Source: Apostichopus japonicus | Lineage: Eukaryota; Echinodermata; Holothuroidea; Aspidochirotida; Stichopodidae | Length of the DNA: 64,000 nucleotides | Reading direction: 5' to 3' | Assembly: GCF_037975245.1 (NCBI RefSeq) | Contig: NC_092582.1 | Location: 13,886,077 to 13,950,076 of the forward strand | Shown here: positions 11,510 through 30,657 of the stretch, piece by piece | Layout: each line of letters opens with the position of its first letter | Position numbering within the stretch: the stretch's first letter is position 1 | Program-made: the position numbers and the translations under genes | Notes under the pieces: generated by a model | The model's input: only the letters and a program-made list of their open reading frames with translations | Told to the model about the DNA's origin: nothing | Databases searched by the model: none

Positions 11510-13123
11510 TGGCGTATACTGCTGTTATGTAGTCATACCTATCGACAAACTCTTTTCGCGTTCCATACGCATATGTTGCCATATTAGCACCATACCATGC
11601 ATGTGATAAATAACTGAATTTATGAAACAGACACAGGCCGCATGACTTTACTGAAGTTGGTGTACGCATGACAGTACAATAATACAATAATACACTATGA
11701 ACTTGATCTTTTACGAAGCATTGTTTTTATTCGTATAACAGTATAATAATGACTCAGATCGTGTCTCGAAAAGGTGGGTGTTCGTGGACAACTCTGACAT
11801 CCACAGGGGTTCGTGGGGGATATAGTTAGGGAAACCCTGCTCTAGATGAATGGATACCCTTAGACAACAAAATAATGAGGCAATAGAAGGGTCCGACGCA
11901 CATACACATATCAACTATACGATAGAAAAGGGAGGTTTTAGCTGTTTTCCAACTAAAAGAGATCAGAATAACAAATTGTGCACATGGTCACCCAACCCTA
12001 TCCAACCCTATCTCTCGAGAACACGGGTCCGAATGGTACCCGTGAAAATAGTGTTTGTGGGGGGGGGGGGATCATAAGGTGAAGGCTCCACATGGGTTCA
12101 CGAATAAATGGGGTCCGTATATAGAAGCCGATATTTTCCGGTAACTTAATTTTACTGTTTTACTTACAGTGTCAAGTCAGCTAAGTCTGAAAGCGACCTT
12201 TTCCTGACCTCTGTCCTCCACATCGTGTGGCTGAGGTCATTGGTGACCCCCCCCCCCTATATGACTTGGGAGTGGTGAACATCTATTTACTGTCCCTATG
12301 GGAACCCGGCGTTACTGGAAGAAAGGTTGAGATCCTAACACATCTTTTTCTACAATTGAAGTAGTACAGACTGAGGTTTTTATGTATACAAAATATACAA
12401 TATAGTCTTTCACAACTATATGTGACATTACCTTCGATTCTGTTATATATAGCGTGATTTTAACTGTCACATAACAATAAACAATAGGGCTTTAAAGTGA
12501 CAGGTCTTCGTCTGGTGGTACCTATGACGTCAGAATTTTTGTACGTTTGAAAAGTACAGAATATATTATGTGAGTGGATGGCATATTCTGTCGCGTATTT
12601 AATGAGTTCAGATTTATGTTTTATGGATTCAGACGTGTGCACGCATTGTTGTATATAATGTATAGATAGATGGATGATGAAATATTTCGAAACACATTCA
12701 CAATTTCTTAACATGAGCTCGGGTGTGAATTGATGATATTTATTGGTTATTATAAGTTATTACTTGCAGGTATGGACTGCAAGACGTATGTCGGTATGTG
12801 TTAGTATAGTATTTGCAAATCTCAACTTCGCGCGTATAATGCTCTGTCAATGTATGATCTTATAACAAATGCTAAGAAACGATTAGGAACTTTCACGTTA
12901 TGGTTTCAATGTCTCTCTCTCGCTCTCTTCCCCTTATGCTTGTTCACTTTATAATATTTGTTTTAATATAACAGTTGTGTTCTCATTTTCTCATTTCTCT
13001 CTCTAAATGCCAGTCAAAAAGGAGACGGGCGTGTCACACACGCCCAGCCCGGGGAGTACCCGGTTCTTCTCTCGTCGTCTGTCCCACGGAGTCGCGTACT
13101 CCCAGTAGCTTCGAGGGAGAAAA
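11510..13123. other. 3' flank of the first SLC35G1-like gene
   Basis: No further gene recognised. It probably starts with the 3' UTR. G/C runs occur at 12057-12070 and 12247-12257. The 84- to 122-codon ORFs here have no family resemblance. Confidence 0.5.
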
Positions 13124-13230
13124 GTGGCGTGCGCAAAAGAGGATGGTAAAGTGGCGTGCGCAAAATAGGGTGCTGAAGTGGCGTGCGCAAAAGAGGTGGG
13201 GAAGTAGCGTGGCAAAAGAGGTTGGGGAAA
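13124..13230 (+). repeat. 27-bp minisatellite, four copies
   Basis: Units begin GTGGCGTGCGCAAAA at 13124, 13151 and 13178, and a worn unit GTAGCGTGGCAAAA begins at 13204. The period is 27, 27, 26 bp. Because 27 divides by three, the tract creates an apparent 9-residue KWRAQ peptide repeat in a 122-codon ORF. Nothing else supports that ORF. Confidence 0.85.
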
Positions 13231-15387
13231 CCTTCATTATCAGTCGGGGAAGCGTTCAGACAGGGGATTTTTCAAAATTCAAAAGTATTTATAGCACAAC
13301 AGGCTTGCGGTCAGACCTAATTAATTATAGACCTAATTTATAATCTGAGCATGCCTCAGAATGCACTATTTGACGTCTAAACTTAAGAAACAATTCTGTG
13401 GGGGGGGGGACCCAGACCCCCTACAAGGGAGCTGCATTCAACCACCCCTCAGTCACACACCTAATTCGCATGAAACTTGATCCACCCTACTATAAAGTCC
13501 GTACATAATGGTCATGCCCGACCGACCAACCCCCATCCCAACACTCCCACCCCACCCCCTCCCTCCCCTTCAGAATCGATGCTCGGAATGCAAAAAAACC
13601 GACTTGAACCTTGGTAGTTATAAATATCCAAGCTTTAATTTTAAGTCGGAACGTTTCATCTGCAGACATAGAAAACCGAACTATTCCTCACTTCACCCCC
13701 TTCCCCAACCCCCGCAATGGTGGGTTTGTGGTCATGTGTGATACTTCATATGTCTGGACTATCCGTATCAATGTCGGCGTTGTCTCTAGGGACACTTTTA
13801 ATTAAAAAAAAAGAGAAACAGGGGCCTGCATTTATTCAGGTCAACATATCCACAGCAAATATATATGGCGAAGGTCTATGGTAACAGATTTCATAAGTAC
13901 GCACAGAAATTACAATATATGATTCTAATTGATTCTAATTATCGGTTAACTGTATCCAAAGTAGAAAAATACTCCTTAAATTTCTTGCGTTATATTGCAA
14001 ATTGGAAACATGTATGATTACGTGATTTAATCAACGATCCCTGTTTTCCCTATACTATCAAACTTTTCAGAGGTTTGCACGATTATCCTGGTTGTTCAAA
14101 AAGAAAAGAGCGCCGACCGTGTTTCACTCTTTATGTGAACTAGAATCACATTACCGATGACAGGTACAAAACTGAGATATCGATTGTCTCCCTCTATTTG
14201 TATATATATGTATATATATGTATATCTATTTCACGAAAATTTAACAAAAGTTTGAAAAGCAATAAAACTGCCGTGATAATCCTTCACAAACACAGTAACA
14301 AACAAAATGTCTGTAATTTTGACAGTACCATTTGAGTGAACCTTCTGTAAATTGCATTTTACAGACGTGCAACAGTAGATAACATTAAACAGTAAATGAT
14401 CCGTAAAATTATACAGAAGATTTTACAGGCAGATCTGTATTTCCCAATTACACTATCACTGTACACCAACTGAAAATTCTTAGCAAACTTGAAATTTGAT
14501 TTAATAAAGAAGTCTGTAGGTCTCATTAAACAGCATCACTGTAAAAATTACTCAGAAAACTTGGAAAACGTTAATTATGCGTTTACACGTGTTGTGATTA
14601 TTGACGGTTTTCCTGTAAAATTACCGCACAACTTGAAATGCAATTTACAGGTTACCCGTTAGCATATCAAGTAGTATAGTATCTGTAATGCTGATTTACA
14701 GGGGGACTCTCTGCATGATTAGCCCACAGTTAATTGTAAACCATTTGTAAATTCTACAGATTACTTTAAATTATATTACAGGTTTATCTGTGGTAATATT
14801 TTCCTGAGGTGTCTTTATTACAGATATACAGTATTACTACAAGACAACTGTTGGTCATCCAATCCACACAACGTATGAATACAACACAATTATTGATCAC
14901 AATAAAACATGAAATAGTTGCCAGTTTCAAGAAATGTGTATTTCAACAACAAACTCAACAAGGAAAACCACATGAACAATTATAAGGAATATTACTTGTG
15001 ACTTTATTGTCAGTCAATTTCTTAGAAGCATGCAATAATAATTAATAAGTCTAACATGCAAACCCCATCCAGGCACAAACCAAAATATATACTTACTTCA
15101 GCCATCATTCAAGCCTTGGAAGCTAATTAGCCTACAATACCCGTCAGTCCCACTTTTTAAGGTTTTAAGCCCATTATTTGTTCAGAATTTGAAAATTCAC
15201 ATTTCTCGTGAAATAAATTCACTTCAAAACATACCCATAATGTTGCACAAATTTCAATCTAAGGACAACCAATAGAGGAAAAAACTTCCTTCAACCCCTA
15301 ACAGACCGGTAAAAATTGCACGAGTAGAGTGAAGTATGTTTAAGAATGTTGGTCAGGGAATTTTCGAAAATTCAGACACAGTTAATT
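13231..15387. other. Gene-free region with TTTACAG/CTGTAAA motifs
   Basis: No gene seen. Between about 14320 and 14860 the motifs TTTACAG and CTGTAAA recur many times on both strands, suggesting the remains of one or more MITE-like elements. A similar short patch lies at 17330-17450. Boundaries could not be fixed. Confidence 0.45.
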
Positions 15388-15395
15388 TATTGGTG

Positions 15396-15778
15396 CATGG
15401 GCCCAGATCAGTCTTGGATAATGGTGGGAAGGCGTGTCTGTTCTCTGATACTATCTAAGCGGAGCGCGACCATGGGTTCGCGCGTAGCATACAAGAAATT
15501 GTTTGGCAAATATACCTCCCAGATCGCCGGAAATAACACTTCCCAGACCAAATGATGCTCCCAAACCTCCTTACGTTTTAGATCTCATGGCTTAGAAATC
15601 TTTTATAGCATGTCATTTGCACAATGCTGGATCAAACTGCGCCAAAGTTCAATACAGGGGAATTTTAAATGCAACGTTTGGTCAAGACAACTTGGTGGGA
15701 CACGGTATATCATGTCCCCGCCACTGAAACAGTTGGTGGGGACGCGTCCCGCTGTCCCCACCAGGATCTGCGCCCATG
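15396..15778 (+). mobile_element. Non-autonomous hAT-like element
   Basis: A 383-bp element starting CATGGGCCCAGATC and ending GATCTGCGCCCATG (inverted ends, one mismatch). It is flanked by perfect 8-bp direct repeats TATTGGTG (15388-15395 and 15779-15786). At 15451-15500 it carries the core CTATCTAAGCGGAGCGC followed by a hairpin partner, also found in elements whose terminal sequences differ. There is no transposase ORF. Short ORFs on both strands inside it are not genes. Confidence 0.88.
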
Positions 15779-15786
15779 TATTGGTG

Positions 15787-16980
15787 TACAAATATTAAAA
15801 CCTCTTATAACGGCTACTATAAAACTTCGTTGAAGGAAATGAAAAATACCAGATATTTCCAAAACCGAACACTAAACACATAGACAATTTGGAAGCTGTT
15901 CATCCTGGAACGGCATTTTAATGCTCTCTGATATGATGTGATATCTGCTGTTTGCTTTACAAATTCGAATAATTAAAATGAAACTGAAATAAATAACTTT
16001 TATCTGTTTATTGGCAATGCCCCACATTCTTACATTTCGAAAGACGCACAGTTTTAAGTTCATTACACACTGAAGGCTTCGATTCTCTATTTGCCCTCAG
16101 TTTAGGGAAGATCTTGGGATTTTCATCCCTATAGATATCGCTAGATATTGCTAGATATCCATACAGTACAGTGTCTTTGGGATTTCTTGGGAGTTTTCGG
16201 GGCCTATCTTGGGAAATTGCAAAATCGGGAGTGGTCACACTCCATGTAGGTCAGTGCACGACCTCTAGACGTCACTAAAACACAACCCGATCACTTGTTA
16301 TCGATGAAGTGGTGTGTTGCCGGATTTTGTCAAAGTCTTGGTACTATACGGGCGAAGGTCATTAATTAAGTTTTCGTAACTCATCGGGAAGCGATTAGAG
16401 GGGTGGGCGTAGGGTTGTGTGGCGCGCGTTTTCATGCAGATTAGAACAATCTCAAGAAGTGATGGGTGCGTCCGCCCCCCCCGGTAATGATACGCCCTTG
16501 AATCCACTACATGATATTCACAGGAAATGTGCTCAATTTCTCAAATCGCATGCGGAATTTAATTTTTAGATTCATTGTATGAGTTACGGTACTAGGTTTG
16601 GGGTAACAATTAGTATCAACTCGGGGTGTATAACATTTTATATCTGGATGGCAGTGTTGCATCGAAGAACATATGTCTAGTACAGTTCGCATATAGATCC
16701 TGGGCTAATACCGAAATGCGTCATATTCCCGACGACTCGGTCAAGTTCAAGACCAGCCACAGTTGGTTTCATAGCACAATTGTACAATTGTTTAAGGCGT
16801 CCATACACTCACACGCGTCATGATATACCGTAGTATACATGAGAGAGGAAAAAATGGAAACGTCGAAAATGGAGTTGTCGGTGTAAGGGGTAGGCTGAGG
16901 AACACGCCCCTTCCGAAATCCTCGATCCGTAACTGGCTACGGTACCCTGTGTATATAATAGGGATCAGCGCTGTTATTAT
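15787..16980. other. Gene-free region
   Basis: No gene recognised. Short ORFs on both strands lack family resemblance. A small local repeat, ATCGCTAGATATTGCTAGATAT, is cut by point changes near 16137-16160. Confidence 0.5.
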
Positions 16981-17160
16981 GTCACTGTTCCTCTTTCTCT
17001 TCCCGGTGTCTTGTCGTTTTTCTTCTGCTCCCTCCTTTTCTCCTTTTCTCCTTTTCCCCTTTCTCTCTCTTTCTTCTTTTTCTTTTCCCTTCCTTCCCCC
17101 TCTTCCCCCCTTTTTTCCCTTTTTTCTTCTCTCTTTTTTCTCTCCTCTTTTTCTTACCCG
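16981..17160. repeat. Polypyrimidine tract
   Basis: About 170 bp that are almost wholly C and T on the + strand. This gives a false Ser/Phe/Pro-rich ORF on + and a Lys/Arg/Gly-rich ORF on -. Downstream, at 17160-17200, lies GC-rich sequence ending GGATACGCACCTG that resembles the end of a hAT-like element. Its partner end was not found. Confidence 0.85.
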
Positions 17161-17199
17161 GGGGGCGCGCGCCCCCAACGCCCCCCATGGATACGCACC

Positions 17200-18580
17200 T
17201 GCTATATGTTAAAGGAATATTTACGGGTTTTTGTGACTGGCATAAAACTGTTTCGATGGGTGTATATAATAGCGCTGCCTATTTCGCATACGATCGCCCG
17301 TCTTTAAACTAGTCTTTAATCAACATTTACAGATTTTTTACTGTTAAAACTGATAAAAGTATATATACAGTGCCGTTTCATATATAGCTAATTTTACAGA
17401 CTGCTACCATAAAAAGTACAGAAAATTGTACTGCATTTGTACAGGTTTTCTTTTTTTCTATGAAATTTTGTGGAATTTGAATCGATCAACATTTGCAGGT
17501 ACAACATCGTGTGTTGGCGTAGTCATGCTTAAAATCACCCTATACCATGCTATTTAGGAATATAATATGCAGGTATATTATAGCACACTTTGCGTAACAG
17601 GTTTTTCACTAAAGAAAAACCTAACTGGCGTCATGATACGTATAGCACTACCACAATATAACCTATATTAAGATACTGCCTCAGAAGTTGTCCAGAGTTT
17701 CATCAAATGATTATATTAAATATGATGCAGATTGAAGATTTCCATGGTTACAGGTAACACATTATTTGCGGACTGAAGTTAGAAAGGCTGGTCGTAGCCA
17801 GGCTGAGTTGAAGGGGCACCAAACTTTCAGGAGGGGCACAAAACTCGTGCCCTGTAACTTTTCAAGTTTAATTTTTTGTATACATAAAATGTGGGGGGCA
17901 GCAATATGCAGGGGGAGGGTATAGGAGCACGGTCTCTTGTGCCTCGGCTTGGCTACGTATACCTAAAGTTACATTTGTACTAACCGACCTTATACCATGC
18001 TACCGAAGGTGTTTATCCTATCACGTTATGTATAGACTGCATGTGTGAATAGGATGAGAAATGAAATGCTTATCAAATGTTTTAATCAATATCTGCAATT
18101 AAGCACTTTATTTAACTTTTATGTGAAATTTTCATCAGAGAGAGAGAACAAAATTGTCTACCTATCCAGCTTACCTATCGTGTCACCTGTAGATATCATT
18201 GGCGCGTCTGTAAAATCTGCTGCTATATTCCAGGGGGACCTCATTAATAATGAGGTTTAGAAAAGCTACGAGCTGTGCGGAGAAAATTTGCCCTCGGGCC
18301 GCATCAAACTTTGCTCACCTGTATAACCTAGACCCATCCGTAAGGACGGTCACTCACTTCTATAGGCTTTCTGTCAGTTACACCACTTCTGCCATCCCTA
18401 CCCCCATCCCATCCACGGTATTGTAAAGGACATCGACTCTCATAAACCGGAATTAATCTTGATACAGTTCAAGTAAATACATAAAACAGGTTTACGAATT
18501 CATTATAGGCCTATATCAAGAAATATATTTATTCTTTCTTCAATGTTATACCGACGATATAACTCACCTTATATAACAAA
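17200..18580. other. Gene-free region
   Basis: Contains a patch rich in TTTACAG/GTACAG (17330-17450) and a possible eroded element at about 17790-17960 with CGTAGCCAGG at one end and TTGGCTACG at the other. No gene recognised. Confidence 0.4.
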
Positions 18581-18692
18581 CTGATTGTGAGACAGTTAAT
18601 ATCTATATATGATGTCGGGCTTTTCTTTTTCTTAGATCGGAATACCTCGTAAATTAAAGAAGTGCAGTTCTTAGGCTCACCGTTAAAACGAA
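18581..18692 (+). repeat. Dispersed repeat, copy 1 of 3
   Basis: Shares with 22719-22837 and 22941-23073 the ordered blocks GAGAC(A/T)GT(T/C)AATA, TATATATG, CGTAAATTAAAGAAG or CGTCATAAAT, then TTAGGC(T/C)CACC and AAAACGA. Copies are diverged and contain different stops, so they are not a coding exon family. Confidence 0.6.
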
Positions 18693-19334
18693 TATATGTC
18701 ATATACGCAATATACCAAATTGGTAGTGGGGATAATACGAAATTATTCTATGGAACTTCATCATTTCAATTCTTCCATCACCCAAAACGCTCCTACTTAT
18801 CAGATAAAATTAATCCGATGTAAGTTTGATTCACGCTCCGCTAGATATGTCTATCCCCCCCCCCCCCCATACAAACAAAGCACAAAAAGCAAAAGCAAAC
18901 ATAAAAAACAAAACACAATTTTTGCTTATACGCGATTTGTGGGATTAACGCGGAGGAGGTATACAACTGGGCTAATCCAAATGTTTCTTATTTCTTTCTG
19001 TTAGCTCTGATATATAGATTCGAATTACGTCTATATATATTGCAAGGTGATTTTTCACATGGAGTTGTTGACTGCTCTTAAATCAATGGAAAAGCGCCAT
19101 TTCGCAGCAACTTAACATTATATAAAACTTAACTGTTAAGTTTCTTCCCTTTCAAATTATTTTGTAAGCAAATATACATAGAATATTTACGTCACCTTTA
19201 TTCTATAATAGAACCTGCCTGTTTTGGTATAGTAGCGTTGAATGATACGTATATATACGTATGGTACGTATGCAATTGAAAAAAAAAACGTTGTAATGCT
19301 TATTGTGCATAATTGCCTATAATTGTGTACAATG
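18693..19334. other. Gene-free region with a poly-C run
   Basis: A poly-C run lies near 18846-18858. Nothing else recognised. Confidence 0.5.
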
Positions 19335-19772
19335 CAGTGGCGGATCCAGGATTTCGCCGAAGGGGGGGCCCAGATGGGAAATGCCTAATCGTCGTCCTCG
19401 GGGAGGGGTCTAAGGGGAGTGGGTGCCCCCCTCCCCTTTGGAAAATTTCACAAAATATGGAGGTCCTCGGTGCAATCTGGTGCTACTTTTCGTGAAAGTT
19501 TGGAGTAAAATTTATTTCCAATAAATCATGTATTCATGGTTTGCCGGGCATATATTTGCAATTTCGAGCAATGAGCTGGGATTTACGTCTTTGGGGAGTA
19601 GTAGGTGGTGATGCAAACTACTTTTTACCAGGCTACTCCAGGCCATTTCATCTTGGATGCCCCCTTCCAGATGGAGACTATGGATGCAGTCAGAGTGCCC
19701 CTCTCACCTTCACTTTATCAGAATGATGGTGTACTCTTTTTGCAAATTTATTTTACAAAAAATTTACACGCA

Positions 19773-21999
19773 CAGTGGCGTAGCTAAGATTTTTTGAGTG
19801 GGGGGCCATGGGGGGCTGTTCTTTCTTGTGGGGGGCCGGAGGTTACTATCTAAGCGGAGCGCCACCTTGGTTGGCGCGGAGCGTACAGAGAAAATTTGAG
19901 ATTTCAGCACCCCCCAGATCGCAGGAGATGGCATACCTGTGAGGCAAAATAGCAACCAAAAAGATGTGCAACTTTGGTGACAGAAATGCAAAAAAAGTTT
20001 TTTCTCTTTCATGCTGACTGGCCTTGCCAACTCAGCCAGACTTTTAACTTGAGGGAAGTTGGCATCATTTGTCGTTTCAAGCTGTCAAGGCCTTTCTCCC
20101 AACTCAAACCCCTGTGGGCTACCGGTAGATTTGCAGGATATGCCCACATGTGGACTTAAATAGCATTAGAGGAAGAGGATGGAAGACTAACACGCATCGA
20201 TGTTTCGGTAATGGTCCACATTGGTGGCTTGGTGCTAATTAGGCCATTTATTGGGTTTCTTGAGGCAGCTGTCATCAGAATCTGGCTTTTTGTGCCAATC
20301 GATGACCGATAACATGTATTGGTATGTAAATTTCTTCTTCATATATCTAGCAACACTCTAAAAACAAATGAGTGGATTTCATTCCATTGGAGTGATCACT
20401 CGGCGCACTTCAAATTAAGAGTGAAATTTAACTCTATTGGAGTTAACCCTCACTCCTAATATGAGTGAATATAACTCTATTAGGAGTTAAGATTTACTCC
20501 AATGGAGTGGAAATTCACTCTTATACCGGAATGTGCTCAGTGATCACTCCCATGGAGTGAAATTCACCTATGTTTTTATCAGTACAGTACAGTGCATATC
20601 ATCATAGACGTACGTACGTACTACGTACGTTCGTATATCAGACGCACTCGATACCCACGATACGATACGGTCCTGGAGAAACTATTTACATCATTTTTTA
20701 AGGCGATACAGTAGTGAGTATTGAACAGGCACAGCCGCATGTTTGCAGGAAATTCAGAATTCCCAATATTTTATATCTCTACCAGTAGTGAAAATCATGT
20801 TTCGACAGTTTCGTGGGCATAAAAAAGTTGTTTTGTGGAATATTCAATGACATATCAGGGGCGGATGCAGGATTTGTGACAGGGGGGGTCTGACTGGTCC
20901 AGCCACGCCTGAACGTAAGACTTTCTAAGCGGAGCGCCATCATCGGTTGGCGCGGAGCGTACAAGAAAATTTTTGGCTTTACAAACCCCCCAGATGGCCG
21001 GAAACGGCACTTCCCGAGTATTCTAAGCAGCATGTATACCTAGCCTGAAAATATGGATCTCATATCTGCAATTTCTCAATTGATGAGAAAAAAACAATCT
21101 ATGAAATATGGTATTATATATCAGATGAGTTGAGATGATACAAAAATCATAATGCCTTTAGCCCCCAATCCTCTCCCGTTCCGTCACCACTGTTTGATTC
21201 AGGGCCGGATCCAGGATTCTGGAAGGGTGAGGGGTTTGCTCATGAAAAATTCGTTAGCGCATCCTAGCAGCCTACCGCTCTGTAACCTCACCGCCCAAAA
21301 AAATTCGAACGCCACCTCAAGTTTGAAACTTTTCGGTCTGAAAATTGAGATCGTTAGGCATTTTTGGCACGTGTAGCACGCGTGCACACTATAGTTCATT
21401 TGACGGAAAAGACACACCTGGATGACTTGTGAGGATAACCGCTTTTCTGACGTCCTACATGTTTAAAATTGGCGTTTAATTTAATTATTTTTCTTTCTCT
21501 TTTTTTCTCTCTTTTTTTTGTGGCCAAGAGCAGGGGGGTCCGGACCCCCCGGACCCCCCCTGGATCCGCGCCTGCATATATTCATTTGACTCGAGGCAAT
21601 ATATGAAAACCTGATACCTCGGCTCAGTACAAACGGAGCCAATCTTTTGATAGATTGTTGCGCTAGGTGGAAGCACTGAACATATTTTCAGCAGATATCG
21701 ATTATCGCGCAGCACAACAAGGTTCGTGGTATATGGTCGAAATCGTCGCATCGACCATTGCCATGCCATGCTGTGTGACCATTCTCATGATTACTACAGA
21801 TATTGTATTATTCTTATTCTGCCAGATGTAGACGAGATAATTGTGTAACTCTATTTCCCAAATTATTGAACAAAAAATATAAGTGAATCGCACTTATTTT
21901 TATTTTTTTACAACATTTTTTTTACCCCATTCCCAGTGGGGGGCCAGCCTATTTCATGGGGGGCCTCGGCCCCCCAGGCCCCCCGTAGCTATGCCACTG
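19773..21999 (+). mobile_element. Probable 2.2-kb hAT-like element with inserts
   Basis: Ends CAGTGGCGTAGCTA and, inverted, CAGTGGCATAGCTA match at 13 of 14 positions. The flanking octamers are TACACGCA (19765-19772) and ATCACGCA (22000-22007), equal at six of eight positions. That is weaker than the other elements here but fits an older insertion. The shared hairpin core occurs at 19845-19900 and again, in a separate start-bearing fragment, at 20921-20970. The palindromic MITE at 20353 lies inside. Confidence 0.5.
20353..20585. mobile_element. Palindrome-rich MITE
   Basis: Begins ACACTCTAAAAACAAATGAG and ends with a rough inverse (CACCTATGTTTTTATCAGT). In between are at least six short palindromes of the form ACTCCAATGGAGT, AACTCTATTGGAGTT, AACTCTATTAGGAGTT and ACTCCCATGGAGT. 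GTGATCACT occurs near both ends. No ORF. Starts with the same ACACTCTAAA motif are at 2947 and 32084. Confidence 0.7.
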
Positions 22000-22100
22000 A
22001 TCACGCATGGGGCCCTTTCCCTCGAACGCGGTAAAAAAAAATCAGGATTTTCAAAAAGGGGGGGCCCGGGCCCCCCGGGCCCCCCCTGGATCCGCCCCTG

Positions 22101-22718
22101 CAATGCAACAGGAAGATGGAAACATAGCTCAAGATTATGCAAATCTTATAACATGTAATTTGACAGTTAAAAAGACGATCCTAAATGTTTTCCAATCATT
22201 CTTGAATTTTATATCAATGGTAAGGCATTTTTCTCCTCTTTTGTTCTTCGAGTGGACGAAGTTTTTACTTTTTGTTTATGTTAAAGGGGGATGTAATCTT
22301 GCTTTGAATGGAAAGACTCTCAATTAGTGATACGGATTATAGTACACTGTGTAATTGTATTGGTGAATTGAGAGGTAAAATTGTCAGAATGCATTCTCTT
22401 TAAAGTGCACAAAAGACAGTTCTAACATATGTATTGGTTGAGGAAATACGTTTAACTACCACGTAGCGCAACTTTTGAGGCCAATCGAAGTATGGCGAAA
22501 GTGTTAACTTTGTAGTATAAGGCGTATGTTGAAAGTTGTCCGTAAAGTTGCGCGTCGTGCTGCACAGAGGGGAGCGCTTAGGAGTATAATATTGATATAC
22601 AGCGAGTCTGCGGCTCGAACAGTCACGTAAATTCCTCTATATAGTACATTTTTCATTCTCTTTCGTGTGCGAGTGTCAGTAATATTGATGCTTTCAATAA
22701 CTCAAATTCTCTCAAACG
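22101..22718. other. Gene-free region upstream of the SLC16-like gene
   Basis: No recognised gene. It may contain the promoter of the SLC16-like gene, but no motif could be singled out. Confidence 0.4.
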
Positions 22719-23073
22719 GATATTGAGACTGTCAATAACTATATATATGCCTTCGTTTTCTTATATTTTCCTTGATTGGGTTTCGTCATAAATTAAAGAA
22801 GCGCATGAGTGCATTAGGCCCACCATTCAAAACGACTAACTTGACACACAATAAATTATACTGATTCAGGTGGTACTATATGAGGAAACTACAAAATGAT
22901 GACGTGGAACTTCATATTAGTTTGAACAAAAAACATGAACTACTGATTGTGAGACTGTTAATACCTATATATGCTCTCGGATTTGTTGCTGTGTTGTTGT
23001 TGTTTCTTGTCTTAACGGATTACGTCATAAATGACAGACGCACAGTGCATATAGGTCTACCAATCAAACGACT
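22719..23073 (+). repeat. Dispersed repeat, copies 2 and 3 in tandem
   Basis: Copy 2 (22719-22837) and copy 3 (22941-23073) share GAGACTGT(C/T)AATA, CTATATATG, CGTCATAAAT, TTAGGCCCACCATTCAAAACGAC or its variant, with about 222 bp between like points. A third copy lies at 18581. Copy 3 falls in a 91-codon ORF (22880-23155) with one hydrophobic stretch that overlaps the possible start of the SLC16-like CDS in another frame. I do not treat that ORF as a gene. Confidence 0.6.
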
Positions 23074-23165
23074 CCTTGTCGTACACAAAGATAGGCTACG
23101 CATTGGCGCTGGGAACTACGAGTTGGCACTGGTGAACTCATTTATTTATGATTGAAAGTTTGACG

Positions 23166-30657
<7,492 letters not shown>

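Larger units (their letters stand above)
19335..22100. mobile_element. hAT-like mosaic
   Basis: A cluster of element ends of one style. Left-type ends: CAGTGGCGGATCCAGG (19335), CAGTGGCGTAGCTAAG (19773), CAGGGGCGGATGCAGG (20856), CAGGGCCGGATCCAGG (21200). Right-type ends: CCTGGATCCGCGCCTG (to 21574), GTAGCTATGCCACTG (to 21999), CCTGGATCCGCCCCTG (to 22100). The region is best read as several insertions on top of one another. Only one pairing has flanking support (next entry). No transposase gene is visible. Confidence 0.7.

Noticed and set aside
12975-13343. A 122-codon ORF with 9-residue repeats
   Set aside because: The repeats arise from a 27-bp minisatellite; ORFs on the opposite strand are equally long, and no family is recognised.
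16792-17307. Overlapping ORFs rich in Ser/Phe/Pro and Lys/Arg/Gly
   Set aside because: Products of the polypyrimidine tract read in several frames.
21200-21574. A complete hAT-like element between CAGGGCCGGATCCAGG and CCTGGATCCGCGCCTG
   Set aside because: The ends pair well but the flanking octamers (GTTTGATT and CATATATT) do not match, so it may be a chance pairing of two different elements.
19335-22100. A single large element joining the outermost CAGTGGCGGATCC ends
   Set aside because: The flanking octamers do not match in the canonical register; only a shifted reading gives 7 of 8, so the pairing is left open.
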